Notes: generated from the sequence alone by a model not told the origin. Shown: positions 23,500 to 36,231, counted from the stretch's first letter. The stretch is DNA of 64,000 nucleotides from Seriola aureovittata (GCF_021018895.1 NC_079379.1:20306776-20370775), one strand, 5' to 3'. Translations and numbers: made by a program.

Positions 23500-23999
23500 A
23501 GAACTTGTTGGTGAAGGTTCTCAGTCATCCAGGTCATTGTTTTTCAAGAAGAGCTGAATGAAACTGGAAGACGTTTCACCTCTGAGGAGACTCGGGTATT
23601 TAACCTCTGTGGGGTCGTTATCAAGGCCATAGATGTCACTCGGCTTGTTTGTGCTCCTGGCTGTTGTAATGACGTTAAAGTACAACAGGCCAACGACCCG
23701 ACCCCCCCCCCCCCCCCCCCCCCCCCCCCATCTACAATGCTGTCCTTTCATCCCTTCCCAGGAGATTTAACAACCATTCACAATTGGCCTCAGGTGACTC
23801 TGTCACAATGTGACAAATTCACAAGTCAGCATGAGATACTTTCACCTGTTGTCAGCGCAGTGTCCAATTCTAGGCTAAGTGAATTAAGGATAACAATGCA
23901 TACGTTACAATGAGCGGCTGCTGAAACAACAAATCTGAAGTGTTGATGGCTCTTAACATGAGCCCCACTGGCCGTTAACACAGAATGACCACAGAGGCC
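23500..23999 (+). mobile_element. Penelope-like (Neptune-type) retroelement fragment
   Basis: The + strand from 23731 reads YNAVLSSLPRR, then sequence like the tail of Neptune-type Penelope elements from fish, with several stops. The preceding part (TTCTCAGTCATCCAGGTCATT through GGGGTCGTTATCAAGGCC) resembles the terminal region of the same elements. A 28-base poly-C lies between them at 23702-23729. The piece is non-coding and truncated. Family recognition is by recall. Confidence 0.5.
23702..23729 (+). repeat. Poly-C tract
   Basis: 28 consecutive C bases. The exact length may be an assembly approximation. Confidence 0.9.
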
Positions 24000-24281
24000 C
24001 TGTTAAGACCTGGTATTAACATCCGTCTCAGGTGATCTGATCACAAGTGGTCGGCTGTGTGCAGGTGTGAACGCACCCGAGACGCATTTAATCCGTGGTC
24101 TGGGTCACATGTGGACTCGCTCTTTTAGCAGTGTGAACGCGAATGTGTCCTGGGTCACATTGAAGGGCCGTGTCTTCTACTGACGTCCTCTCCCACAGTC
24201 TGATTAGTCCCAACACAGTTTCATAGTGAACCAAAAATATTTTAATATTTCAGATGGATAAAACATTTTATATCATTGCAG

Positions 24282-24355
<74 letters not shown>

Positions 24356-24591
24356 GCTCACTCGCTCACTCACTCAAACACATTGACAACAGACCCTTGT
24401 GTCACAGTCTGATTGGCTAAAAACAACATTGCATACGTATATAGTATTTGCATATAGAGCAGGGACGTGAGATCCGATCACAAGTGGTCAGTAGAGACGT
24501 GGAGACGTTTGTAATTCTAATGCCGGGTGTGAACTGACGTGCACTTGTGATCGGATCACCCCAGAAGCACGTTTATGCCACGTCTGAACAG
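24000..24591. mobile_element. MITE with ~50-bp terminal inverted repeats
   Basis: The left end CTGTTAAGACCTGGTATTAA pairs with the right end, whose complement begins CTGTTCAGACGTGGCATAAA. Similarity continues through GGTGATCxGATCACAAGTG, about 52 bp at each end. The interior has no coding capacity and contains a CT microsatellite. No clear target-site duplication could be confirmed. Confidence 0.8.
24284..24355 (+). repeat. (CT)n microsatellite inside the MITE
   Basis: About 35 CT units with one CC interruption, ending in GCTCACTCGCTCACTCACTC. Confidence 0.95.
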
Positions 24592-25205
24592 AGCCAGAGA
24601 TTTAAAACGACCACAAAAAGACATACAAAGAGATGCAAAGAAACTACAAAGACACATAAATCAACCATGAACAGATACTAAATGGCTACAAAGAGACGCA
24701 CAAGGCCGTGCACTCATTTTCGTGTCTTTTTCTTCAGTTTGGATGTCTTGCTCCTGTGTAGGTGGTGAAAAGTCTTTTTATTATCTGTGCCCAGGGCCCA
24801 TTGTCTCATAATCTGCCCATGCTCAGTTTTCTTATTGGAACAGCACTTCTTCATGGGCCATTTTGCAACTTCGGCACTCACATGTGTTTTCTTTTTTTTT
24901 TTCCACAGTAAAATAGTCCTCTCTCTCTCGATCTCTCTCTCTTTTATTTAGGTCTCTTTGAGGCTTTATTTAAGTAGAACACAAAACTTTCAAGACTAAA
25001 TGTTAGTGTTTGCATAGGGATTTTGTCCCCCTCTCCTGTGCCGTGTCGTCTGCATAGGGCCCAGTTGTCATCATGGATGGCAGTGCTCAGCGGGGGCTGG
25101 AGTAGACAAACTAGGCCAGCTATATAAAGTGGATGAATCTTACTTTTGAAATGGTTGCCATGGAAGACTTACTAGATGCTGCAGTGCAAGTGGGATAGAG
25201 CAAAG

Positions 25206-25259
<54 letters not shown>

Positions 25260-26699
25260 AAGAAAGAGACTGGAAGCACTTCTTAAGTTGTTTATTAATG
25301 ACAGACAGAGAAACCAAACAGTTAGAACAGCTTCATTGGGTGTCTGTATCAGTTTCTATAGAAGGACAGAGAGAGGATGATAGAAAGTGAGAGAGAATGA
25401 AGAGTGCCTTTAGATCTGTGTGTGGGAGGATATTGCCAGAAAATGTCACACCTGTCATGTTTCCTAAATACATTTATCAAATTGCGAGATCACATTTAAA
25501 GAGCAGTTCAGCCGTCTTTTAGTGCAGTTAACAATCTGAAAGCTCACGACAGTCAGACCTTTCACTAATCCTACTGATATTCAAAACCGCGCATCCGTGT
25601 ACGTGAGAGTACACATGTTCACATGTTGGATTTTTACATCCCCAAATGGCAAGCAGAGATCAATAAGACTCAAGCGGTCTGAAGTCAGCCGTTTCTTTTA
25701 TCTGCAGACAGCTCAGGTGCGAAGTGGGGGAAATAACGAATGGTGCTCCAACCGGCCCAGCTTGTGATGTCTGCATGCTTCTTTGTCATGTCTGATTTCC
25801 ATCAAAAATAATGAAGTTACTTCCCCTTGTCTCGGCCCTTATAGCGGTGCTGATTTTGGAGAGGCATTCGTGGGAAGCCCAAAGCAATTTGCAAAAGGGA
25901 AAGGTGAGTTTCGTGTGAAGTTAATAGAAGTTGTTCGGACCCATGAGTCACAGCTCATATCGGGGGGGGCGGTTTGGACAGTAACCTGCACTCCCTCGCT
26001 TTGATCTGTCAAGACTGTGTGACCTCTACTTTGACCTCCTTCAGCCAATTCCTTCCAGGAGAAGAAACTGAAACTTGACTCACCAGGAAAATCTCAGCAT
26101 GTGTTGGCAAGGTTAGCAGCATACAGCTTTGATGATAGATTGCACTTAAGTGGTGTGATCATTATCTCCTTCAAAGAATACTGTATGTGCATTGTGTGTC
26201 ACAGTCGGCTTCCCAGTTCCCCTCGGACCCTGTTTCCAGCCCCCTCTTCACTTCTCTTGAGTCTTGTTCTCCCCTTCATCTCCCCAGATCTGCCATTTTT
26301 CCATCCGTCCGCTGGATGTCCGCTGACTGTTTTCCTGTCCATATTTCCACGTACTCACCTGTTACACATTTACAATCACCTGAGCTTCCTTCCGCTACCT
26401 TTTTCACCATCTTCTTGTCAGTTCATCTGCTTTTGCTTCGTAGTGTTTTCCTTCGTGCCAGCCTCCTGAATTTGGTTACCTGTTGCCTGTTGCTGCTTGT
26501 TAGCTGTTATTAGAGTCTGCATTTGAGTCAGCCATCTTCCAACCTGCGCTCCAGTGGGCTAGCTTCTGGCCTTCTGGCCTCCTGTTTCTTCTTGTCCCAG
26601 TGCAGGCTTGCCTTGTGTCTGATTCATTTAACATGTTGTATTTTCAATACAAACATTGCAGTATGTGTGTTGTCTGCACTCCATGTTGTCCATGCCCCT
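24592..26699. other. Intergenic DNA
   Basis: At 24605-24705 there is a loose repetition of ACAAAGAGAYRCAAA-like words. (GT)n lies at 25207-25258. Nothing else is recognised. Confidence 0.6.
25207..25258 (+). repeat. (TG)n microsatellite
   Basis: 26 uninterrupted TG units. Confidence 0.95.
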
Positions 26700-26705
26700 A
26701 GTGTG

Positions 26706-28630
26706 TAGGTGATTCTTGATCAATTTCATGATGCAAAAACTCTGTTCACAAGCAGCATTGCTTACTGGTATTACAAAAGCAACTGCAAAAGTTCATGGAA
26801 CACCTCTTTGTAAGGCTTCAGAAATATAGTGGTCAGGCTTTGCATTCCTCCTTTCCTTTTCCTCTCCTTTCCTCAAAATCCATTTGCCTTGGTGTTTTAC
26901 TCGTAGGTCTCTGTGGATGAAAAAAGAGGCGACTCTTCTACAAAGCCGTTGCTGTGTGAGTGTTTGAAAGGCTCAGATTAGGAAGGTAGGCCCTGTGCCT
27001 TCACAGACCTCCCCCCGATTCCCGACTCTCTCATCACCAATATCTTCGAGAACGCAGAGCACTGCAGGTAGCCTGTCCAGGCAAAGTGACTGCATGCCCA
27101 TCTCGTGTCGCTGAGCTTCCCAAGCACTTGGCTGACCTCCGTACATTTCTTGCTGCACTACAAGCCATGTGTTGTGAAGATACGAGCCCGTCCTGGAGAA
27201 CCTATAGCTTCTCTAGTCACACAAAGAAACACGCTGCCTCAGGTACTGACTTCACAGTATCAGTCAGCAGCAGGTTCAGGCAGTGTGTCTTTATGTGTGC
27301 AGAAACACCTGCATGTGTTCTGCTCATTACGGATGCTCTGTCGTATTGCTCATATCTCTCTAGACGGTTGATGATCTTTTCTTTTAACCCCTGCAGTGTC
27401 TTAACTAACAGCTTTTTGAAAATGTAAGAAACTCTCATGTACTGCCCGCTTAATAAAATCTCAAGACCAGAGAAATTTGTTTTTTCTCATGTTTCATTAA
27501 CTGGATGTCTCACTTTCTTTGACCTGTTGGATGATATTATGCACAACCTTCTCTGCCAAACACTCCAGGATACCTTTTTGTCTGGTATTATGTGTGTATT
27601 TAGCATTTCTGCTTTTCTCCTCACTACTGGATCATGTTTTCATTTGTTCCAATATGAATGTGGCCTGAAAGTTCCTCCTTTTCTCCGACTCCTCTGACTC
27701 ATAATGACCTCTTTTGGTAATATTTTTTTGTGGCAGTAAGCAGTAGAACATCTACCACAGGTTTTACATAGTCCAGATTCTCTTTCATTCTTTTTCTGTA
27801 CTCTTTATCCATTGATTTCAACAAAGATGTGTTCCCCTTAGGTGTCCTTCTGTATTCAGACCATGCTAACAAGGCATTTACATGGTGCTCCATTTGAAAT
27901 GTGTTGCAAACCCACTGCTCTTATACAGTGCTTATTTCCAGTTTGAAAAGCCAGAGAGTGAAAAGTGAAGGCAGACTGAGGGGCAGAGGGGAGTGAAAAA
28001 TGTCTGCATACAAAACAATGTGCCATGTCCTGTGAATATTCTATCCGTATACCGTGTAGAGTTAAATGCCCTCCTTCTTTTTGTGTTCTGGGGAACATCC
28101 TGAAGTTCGACTTCACAGGACCCACCACCATTGTGAACTGTATAAAAAATATACATACATTAAACATTAGACCCATTATTTTATCATCAATAGTGTTCAC
28201 AGGGAAATTGTGTAAAGCACTGGAAGATGACAAAATAAATATACCTTGAGGTCCAACATATTTAGCAAATTCTGATCCAGATGGGACTGGGAACACTTCT
28301 GCTGCGTCGACTGCTCTGAGACTGGTCCACTTCTCCCCCAGCTTTGGTGGGAGCTTTCATTACTGTGCGTACCTTAAATATGAATCAATTACCATGGTTA
28401 ATTATGTTAATCTGAGAAGTGGTATCTTCTGAACTGGTTACAATAGTGAAAAGGAAGAAAACCTGTTGCTGCAGGTAGATGCTGCTGGTGGAGCCCTCAC
28501 CAGGTCCATGGCTGCTAGCTTGTTGCCTCTTCCTGGTGGAAGGTTGGCTCTGACCTGCACTGCATCTGTTTGACTCAGACGTGGTTTCTTCTTGAAAAAA
28601 CCTGACTCCAACGCCTTTTCATTCTTTATT
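26706..28630 (-). mobile_element. Degenerate hAT transposase (ZMYM1-like), frameshifted
   Basis: Reading the minus strand from high to low coordinates, successive pieces match a TTF-type zinc-finger hAT transposase in the right order: EYSQDMAHCFVCRHFSLPSAP (about 28040), HVNALLAWSEYRR and VVDVLLLTATKKY (27710-27890), RNAKYTH and ILECLAEKVVHNIIQQVKES (about 27510-27610), MSRTHAGVSAHIK and HCLNLLLTDTVKSVPEA (27230-27330), KLSDTRWAC and DRLPAVLCVLEDIGDE (about 27040-27120), and the C-terminal dimerisation signature NAACEQSFCIMKLIKNHL (about 26708-26761). These pieces lie in different frames separated by stops, and the segment just before the C-terminus is shortened. It is a dead domesticated-looking or transposon copy with no intact reading frame. 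Confidence 0.88.
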
Positions 28631-29771
28631 TTTCTTCCACTATATCTTCCCTAGAAATAAATACAAACCATTGTGTCGCTAACTTAGCTATTAATGTTAC
28701 ACAAGGCTAAATTTGATAGCTATAACGGCAGAATCATTCAATGCTGAAGCCATTTTTGGATATGCAAATAGAGCTAATACCTTGTATGTTACCGACACAG
28801 TAAATCACATCAGCTTAATCATGCTCTTGCTAGCTCCTCAATTTGGCTAGCTAGTAGCAAAAGATCGTTCTCTAAGTGCTTTTTGTGAACACAAAGAGGC
28901 TCATATACAAAGCATAGCTGTTTTAGCTCTTGACTTTTACTTTACTCTATATAACACCAGCAACTTTACTTCCACAAATTTAAAATATGAACGAACAGTT
29001 CTTCTGCCTGACTGGAATATATTGCTAACCCACAGACTGTAGCTCCACACCCACACACAGAGACTCGCATACGAACACTCACACTTTTCTCACTCATTTA
29101 TTTATTTATTTCTCATCTCGTGGTTGGCAGGGAACTCGAGCTGGAAATTATAAAATTTTGACTCCCTCATTTCTCTCCAATTTCACTTCAATTTCTTCCC
29201 CATTGCGCGCTCCCTCCCTCTAATTTCTGCTGCTCCTCTCCCATCTCATTGTGCTCTCTGCTTTCCTTGTTAGCTCTGCTCGGGTCTCTCACCTCTCATT
29301 AGCTTCTCCTCTGCTGACTGGAGGCACCTGTCCTCAGGTCCCACTGCGGATATCTCAGCTTCTGTTTAAATCAATTTCCATGTTAAATAGCTGCTGGAGG
29401 GTGTGGGTGGGAGGTGGGGTGGGCACCGTGGTCGGGGATGGAGGGAGGGGTGGGGGTGGGGGGGTGGCAGGATGGAAGAGGTTGAGACATTACAATGAAC
29501 CACAACTCTTTCACACCGCTGACCCTCCAGGCTGATCCACAGCCCCTGTCTTGTTCTCTCTCTCCGTCTCTCTGTCTTTCGCTCCCCCCTTCCCACTCCT
29601 GCTTTGGCCTTTTATCATTCTTTGTTCTCCCCTTTGGCTCCTCTCTTTCATTTTATTTCCCTCCCTGTCCCTCTCTTTATTTTCTCTTTCTGTCTTTGAC
29701 TTCCATTCTCCCAGCACGGCCCAGGGCATGTTCTCATTTCAGATGGAAGCTAAAAAGAGTTGTGACAAGGT

Positions 29772-29848
<77 letters not shown>

Positions 29849-31008
29849 TTCATGTGTGTGTTTGTGTGTGAAGGGTTTTGCAAACCGGGAGCTGCTTCAC
29901 GTATTAATCTCGTCCACACAAAACCTTTGTGGGCTAAAACAACTCAACAATGACATATAGGCTTATTTCTTTAAACAAGCATAGAAAACACGCCATCAGG
30001 TTACTGTACATGTCATGGACCGTTATTTCAACCCTCTATTAAAGTCACTCAGCGGACATGCAGACTGATGTCAACCATTATTCTGCCAATACAAACAAAC
30101 ACGACAACCTCAGATAACCTTGAGGGCTCGCTCTGACAAAGTCCTACAAAAAATGTCATGTGCATTATCTCAAATGTCATCGTGTCCTAGTCTCTTTCCA
30201 AGATGTGCTGCATCACAGATTTACTGCTCTGCTTTAAAGCCAGTGAAACCAGCAGGAAAGGTCAAAACCATTACAAACAGTCATGCTGAGTGCTATAGTT
30301 TACTGTATAACCATTAAGCAGTACTTTAGATATTAACATTTTAATCCCATGACTCTCTAGGTCAAAGTGAAGCAGTTTGTTGGGAGTTTTCAGCTTTTTA
30401 GTGTGTTCAAATAAATGAAATCATAACAAAACACTTTGCATACACACATGTTTTGTGACTTAATACTTACTACTACTCAATACTTACATTTTGAGATGTC
30501 TCTTTCTAAAACATATATACATAATAGAGGTCAAAGGAATTTTGTTTGTGGCTGTGTTCGAATTACGGTGGAGCCAGATGGAGCTTAGCTCTCCCAAAAG
30601 AGACCTGAGCTCCCCCACAAGTAAAAAAAAATTTAAAGTCTTGAAAAAACTGGTAAAAATGAATGATAAAAGAAATTTATGAAGTCTAACTGAAATCCTA
30701 GGCCTTGTCATCAGTAATTTTAATGTGTGTGTGCAGCTGCCGTGGTGATTTTTATCTGCTGCCAATAATGGTTGATGAGGATGTGTATTACGGCTCAACG
30801 GCTGCTTTCATGTGTTGTTCTGTGTGCTTTTGCATAATCACTGTGTGTGCCATCAGATCAGCAATTCTCAATGACCTCCTGACAGGTTATTCAGTTCAGC
30901 AGTCTCTCTCTCCCGTTACATCAACACCCTCCCGTAGAGATTCTTCCTCTTAATGACGAGTGCTAACCCTGGCTGACAATCATCGATTTATAGTAATGTT
31001 ACAGGTAA
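28631..31008. other. Intergenic DNA
   Basis: Contains a purine/pyrimidine-biased stretch (29160-29720, mostly C/T on the + strand) and a large GT microsatellite (29772-29870). No gene is recognised. Confidence 0.6.
29772..29870 (+). repeat. (GT)n microsatellite, interrupted
   Basis: GT dinucleotides with a GTTG phase break near 29804 and GTTT/CATG interruptions near the 3' end. Confidence 0.95.
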
Positions 31009-31215
31009 ATGGACTGCAATTAAAGCGCTTTTCTACTCTTATCAACCACTCAAAGTGTGTCAATTACAATGGAAACCACATTCATTCACCTATTTTTCCC
31101 ACACATAGCGCTTTTCTATGATATACATACACACTCACACAATTTGGCTTCAGTATCTTGCCCAAGGACATGTCGAAATTTGGACTGAACTGAACAACGG
31201 CCTCCCAGTTATTGG
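31009..31215 (-). mobile_element. tRNA-derived SINE, degraded (antisense)
   Basis: The + strand shows TAAATGGACTGCAATTAAAG, GCGCTTTTCTACTCTTATC, then CAGTATCTTGCCCAAGGACA. This is the complement of the SINE family seen in sense at 42298-42515 (GTGTCCTTGGACAAGATTTT and TATAAATGCAGTCCATT). The tRNA-like head is decayed. A non-autonomous retroposon of a kind common in fish. Confidence 0.65.
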
Positions 31216-31870
31216 ATGATCTGTTCATAGCCACAGCTGCTCCAAGTCCCAGGGAGTACATGGAAAAGTTGTTAAAAACTAAAATAAATCCACATAATTA
31301 TAACACTCAAACAGGATACCAGCAGTACAAATGTAAACTTTACCAAACCTACAGAAAAAAAAGAAAACAGAAATCAAGATTAGACACTTCCAGGATCTGT
31401 ATTAGTTGAATTGAATGAACAACAATTCGCTGGAATTAGTTTTTGGTACAGAATAGAGAAAAAAAAAAAAAAAAAACAGTGTCAACTGCACAACATCTGG
31501 GCAGAATCATCAACGTGTGACAAGAAGTGTTGTTGTTGTTCACAGAAAGGTGTGAGTTATTGTGAGTCACTATTTCTGGAAAGACAGTGTTAACTTGGTC
31601 GAAGTTTTTAGAACTGAGAGTGTCACAAATGGATCTTCATTCACCTCCACTGTGTTTGGGTTGACTCAGAAATCTCATTGACAAATTGGACGAATTAAAC
31701 CACAACTATCTGCATGGCTAGATACAGAGCCACAAGAGCAAGTGAGAAAATACACTTTTTATTATTTGACCCTTTAAATCAATGCAAAAAACGTCTTTTA
31801 TTCGTTTTTTCTAGTTATTTTTTTACTCTGATTAACTGCCTTTATAGGCTTCATGATGTTATCAAGTATT

Positions 31871-32113
31871 TCTAACAGACATTGACCTAATATTAAAAAC
31901 TCATGACCCTTAGAAAACACTAATGTAAATTTTTGCAATTATAATTTAAGTGAAAACTGATACTGACCGTACCTGTGCTAATAAAAAAAAAAAAAAGAGC
32001 AAAAAGTTGAAGTTGACCAGAAGAAGCATGCAGACGAAAAAAAAAAACACACATCCCCAGATACATTTAAAAGTCATGTGACGGGCCATTAAACCTCACT
32101 TTGGGACAGATGA
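31871..32113 (+). repeat. Duplicated segment, copy 1
   Basis: Shares colinear blocks with 35315-35658: TCTAACAGACATTGACCTAA, GAAAACACTAATGTA, TTTAAGTGAAAAC, and a highly similar ~65-bp core at 32048-32113 including CCCCAGATACATTTAAAAGT. Shorter than copy 2. Contains A-runs at 31983 and 32038. Confidence 0.8.
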
Positions 32114-32498
32114 AGGTGCCTTGCTTTCGTTTTGTTGTGGGCAGCCACACCCAGCCAGCGAGAGTTCCTGCTGAGTATATGCTCATTTCCCAAAAGCACT
32201 GAGATACCAGCGTCACCACGTCAATGTAGGGACAAGAGTTCCAGTGCCGTGCTGGATTAGGCCGTAACGCACATCTAATGCTCTATCCTGCTCTGCGATT
32301 ACATGGCTGAAGCTGTGTTAGACTTCCATAAGAACGACCATATTTTTGTTTTAGTGTGTTGGATACTGACAGCGACTCACACAAGACTCATGTAATGAAC
32401 CGTCCAACAAGTGCTGTGTGCTATTGTGTCTAAGTATAATTATGGCCTTGTCCCAGATTAGTGCACACACAATGCAAATTACTTGTTAATCACCCAAC

Positions 32499-32502
<4 letters not shown>

Positions 32503-32550
<48 letters not shown>

Positions 32551-32552
32551 CG
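32503..32552 (+). repeat. (GT)n microsatellite
   Basis: About 22 GT units ending in GTGCGTGCGTATG. Confidence 0.94.
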
Positions 32553-32778
32553 TATGTTGGTGTGGTTTATGGCTGCATCTACCATGTTAGTTTCCAGTGT
32601 GCAAACACTGCTGAGCACCCTATCTGATGAGATTAAAGATTAATTACTCTCCTCTAATCCCCATATAAAGGAAATGAGCCTGATTGAAGATAAGCCCTTC
32701 ACCTAAAGATTTGTGAAATAGTGAGTAAACTCTGGAGTAGTTGAAACGCACACACAAACACTGCTTGTGCGGATATGT

Positions 32779-32781
<3 letters not shown>

Positions 32782-32821
<40 letters not shown>

Positions 32822-32858
32822 ACACACACAACACACACACACACACACACACACACGC
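32782..32858 (+). repeat. (CA)n microsatellite, interrupted
   Basis: Two CA runs separated by CATACA and CAACAC interruptions. It is 230 bp from the GT run at 32503-32552 and complementary to it, so the two could pair in single strands. Confidence 0.94.
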
Positions 32859-34298
32859 GAAGACATGCAGTGCAATGTCTGAATATGATTGATAATGACA
32901 GCAACTCCGAAATATCCCCTGGGAATGCTTCACTATCACTTGATCATTCAGTATTTGCATGTACAGTGTGTTTATTTGGCTTCATGCCTCATGGGAAGAA
33001 TTCATTATAAATCACTCCAGCTCAAATAAACTCGTGCCCTCACACTGCAGCTTCCACGGCGTATTGGATTTGGATCATGCTTGGTGTGATGCTGCTTAAT
33101 ATTCACAAACTGAGAAGGCATAAACAGCATCATCTTTAATATAAGTGGAGGGTTTTTTTTTTTTTTGTGTGTGTGTCTATAGGCTCGCAGCACATATATC
33201 ATCCTTTTAGAGCGGGAACTGATTAGATCTCATTGTTTTATGCCAAAGCTGTAAATTTCTCAGAAGAAAGGGAGGGAACAGAACAGAGACCAAGTTGTTT
33301 GATTTTAGCAGTTAATCCTCGCAGCGCTGTTGTCATGAAATCTCGTCTGAATCTGCCCTATGATTAAAACTACAGTATAGCAAACTATATGTTTGCTATA
33401 GAGTGTCGCAGCTTAAACACTTGCCCACAGAAATGTTTTCGTGTAAAAATTCTGAAAACCAACAATTATTTCAGCTAAAATTCTTAAGCCGATCATCGTT
33501 AGCCTCTGATATTCTTGGGAGCTTTAATCTCTGGGTTTTATTATTGCGGATGTCAACTTAAAATGTAGCTGGGCGTGGCAGTGGAAAAAGCTTTCTGAAA
33601 GGATAGTCCCATGTTTCCCTCCCCACTCCTCAGTCCCCAACAAAGCTGCTGCAAAGGAGATAATGAAGCAGCTTACTGTGTTTCCTCCAGTGTGGGGATG
33701 GCGGGGGCAACACATCAGAAAGGACAGGAGGAAACAGCGGAGGAGAGGGAGAGGCATTTCTAGGGTAATGGGATGCAGCCGCTCAGTGTGTTCTGCATAG
33801 AATGAAGATGTTGCCATGGTCATACAAAACAAAGACAAATCTATTGTATGTTTCTGAGGAGTAAAGGGTGGAAACAGGCTCTTGTACTCTCTCTCTCTCT
33901 CGCTCTCTCTCTCTCTCACACACACATACAGTCTACAGGCTCTTGTTTTCTTCTCCCAGACCTGTCAGGCGGAATAGAGTCACATCTGCTCCCATATCTC
34001 CTTCAAGTCAGGGGGACACAGTTGGCAAAGCTACCAGCTGCTGGCCAGAATGTATGAGCGTTTGCAGTGTGTGTACGTGGCAGAGCAGCGTGCACAGCCT
34101 CTCTGTGTCTGTGTGTGTGCCTGCGAGTGTTGATGGCTAGTAGTTAACCAGCACTTGTCACAAGGGACATCATTAAGCTTCGCTCGGCAGAAACAGGGAT
34201 AAAGATGGAGGGAGGAGGAGAGGAGGAAATTAGAACGACATCCAGTGCCGTCTAATTCCAAAAAAGAAGAAGCTCCTAGTCTCGGCTTGTTTGGTTGC

Positions 34299-34301
34299 TT
34301 A

Positions 34302-34348
<47 letters not shown>

Positions 34349-34366
34349 ATGTGTATGTGTGCGTAA
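34299..34366 (+). repeat. (GT)n microsatellite, interrupted
   Basis: TGTG tracts broken by TTTG and TATG. Imperfect, hence probably old. Confidence 0.9.
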
Positions 34367-35314
34367 GTGTATCTAGTTTAGTTTTCCTCCCTTGCTTTGT
34401 TCTGCTCTCACACCCACACTTACTACCCACCCCACCCCCACCCCACTCCCCCCACCCAATTTACTGGTGCTTCAGCAACAGATTGCAAGCTCCCAACTAT
34501 GTTCTACTGCTGTCATCCTTTACTCTTCCCCTGCCTCATCTGCATTTTTCAAGAGAAGAGCAGTGATGAAGAAAAGCGATGGTCAGGCTTAAAGTCAAAC
34601 TGAATTTTTTTTTTTTGATATAAGGAAGTACAATATAATCTGTCTTTAAAAAGATCATGCATTGGTTTTTGGACATATTTCGTGGGGAAGATTGACGCCT
34701 GTAAATGGATGTTTCCCTGTGGCAGCTGTGACTGACACTGAGAGCTGGCTTTGCTGGGAGAAGCACTGTCAACCTCCATGGTGCGCTGCTGACTGGAGGA
34801 CGTCACAGCTCTTGTGTAACCTACAAACGCTGATGCAAGATGTGTTTTTCTTCTTTCAGCGTCGTTTTGTGCAGTTAAGTTCATATTTAAAGGAGGAGCT
34901 TACGTTATCACTGATCCCCAGTAGATGCTGCTTTTTGTCTTCTTCTATCAACACCTGCTGAGTCACTGACTGCTTCTGCAGACTCAATGTGGCAGGGGCC
35001 CTGCATTATACAAGGAAGGAGCTGGGGTGTAGCTAGTGTTTGCTGCCTCTGCTTCATGTGTTCGGTAATTGACAAATGGCCAGACTGTCAAAGCTCACAG
35101 TAAAAAATAAATGAATTCCTGAGCTAACCTGAGCTCTCCCTGTGTTAGGCAGTGATTTGAGTCATGACACAGAGTAACAGCCAGAGTCATGAAGAAACAT
35201 ACGTAGTGCTGAAATCACAGATGGGACCAAGTTCCAGCTACAACAGCATCAGCCCCACGGCTAGTTTTCTGCCTGTCTGGCTGCTGGAGCTGAAATGATA
35301 TCATGAACAATTTT

Positions 35315-35658
35315 TCTAACAGACATTGACCTAAAATTAAAACCCTTGGAAAACACTAATGTAGGGAGCACTGCCACTGCAGAAAAATAAACAGAAATTA
35401 TATATATATGTTCTTTTTTGCAATTATAGTTTAAGTGAAAACAGATACTGATCATACGTGTGCTAATTTTTGTTTGTTTTTAGCAAAAATTAATTTCAAT
35501 TTCAATTTGAATTTAAAATGTCCCTTGTGTTTTTTTTCTCCTCAGAGCAAAGAGCATTAAAGTTTGCCAAAAGAAGGATGCAGATGAAAAAACACACGTC
35601 CCCAGATACATTTAAAAGTCACGCGACGGGCCATTAAACCTCGCTTTGGGACAGATGG
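35315..35658 (+). repeat. Duplicated segment, copy 2
   Basis: Same order and orientation of blocks as 31871-32113, with about 100 bp more (including TATATATATAT at about 35400). The core CCCCAGATACATTTAAAAGT to TTTGGGACAGATG differs from copy 1 at only a few bases, whereas the rest is much more diverged. Confidence 0.8.
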
Positions 35659-36231
35659 AAAATACCAGCCTGATTTAATGGGAAAAGATGCTTTCTACAG
35701 TGGGACAAAGCTCTTCTGCTTCACTGCACCACAGCTTCTACAGCGGTGACCTGCCCTGCAGCCCTGCACTGGAGAGAAGAAAAGGAGCGTACATGAGCAA
35801 AAAGAAAAGGGTTTAAAGAAATAGAAGAAAAACTCCTAAAGAAAGAAGCAAAGTAAGTAAAAAAGAAACAAAAAAAAAAAAGGTAGAGTGAGTTTGTCCT
35901 CTTTGCAGTTCTTAACAAAGCGTGCCGAGCCCCCTTCCCGCCACCACCGCACTCCCTCCACTTTTAGTTGGGGGTATTCAACTCGGGGCCGTAGCAGGCT
36001 TCAGTGCTTGTGTTTCATCCCTTGCATATGAGAAGGAATAAGGCTTTGTATTATAGCGGCACAGCTCAGATGAATATTACTTAAGCCCACGCACACAGAC
36101 AATGCATGACCATAAATAAATAATACCCATCTCACCATGCTCCACAGCATCAAGAAGAGCAGGAGAAAGACACTGAGCAGCCGGGGGAGAGGAGATGCAA
36201 GCGTAATAAAAAGCAAGGGATAGAAGGAGAG

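Noticed and set aside
25783..26048. Overlapping short frames on both strands at 25.8-26.0 kb
   Set aside because: No splice context, no recognisable domain and no repeat support. Treated as chance.
29495..29953. 152-codon open frame
   Set aside because: It is built of a C/T-rich low-complexity tract and the GT microsatellite, and has no family similarity.
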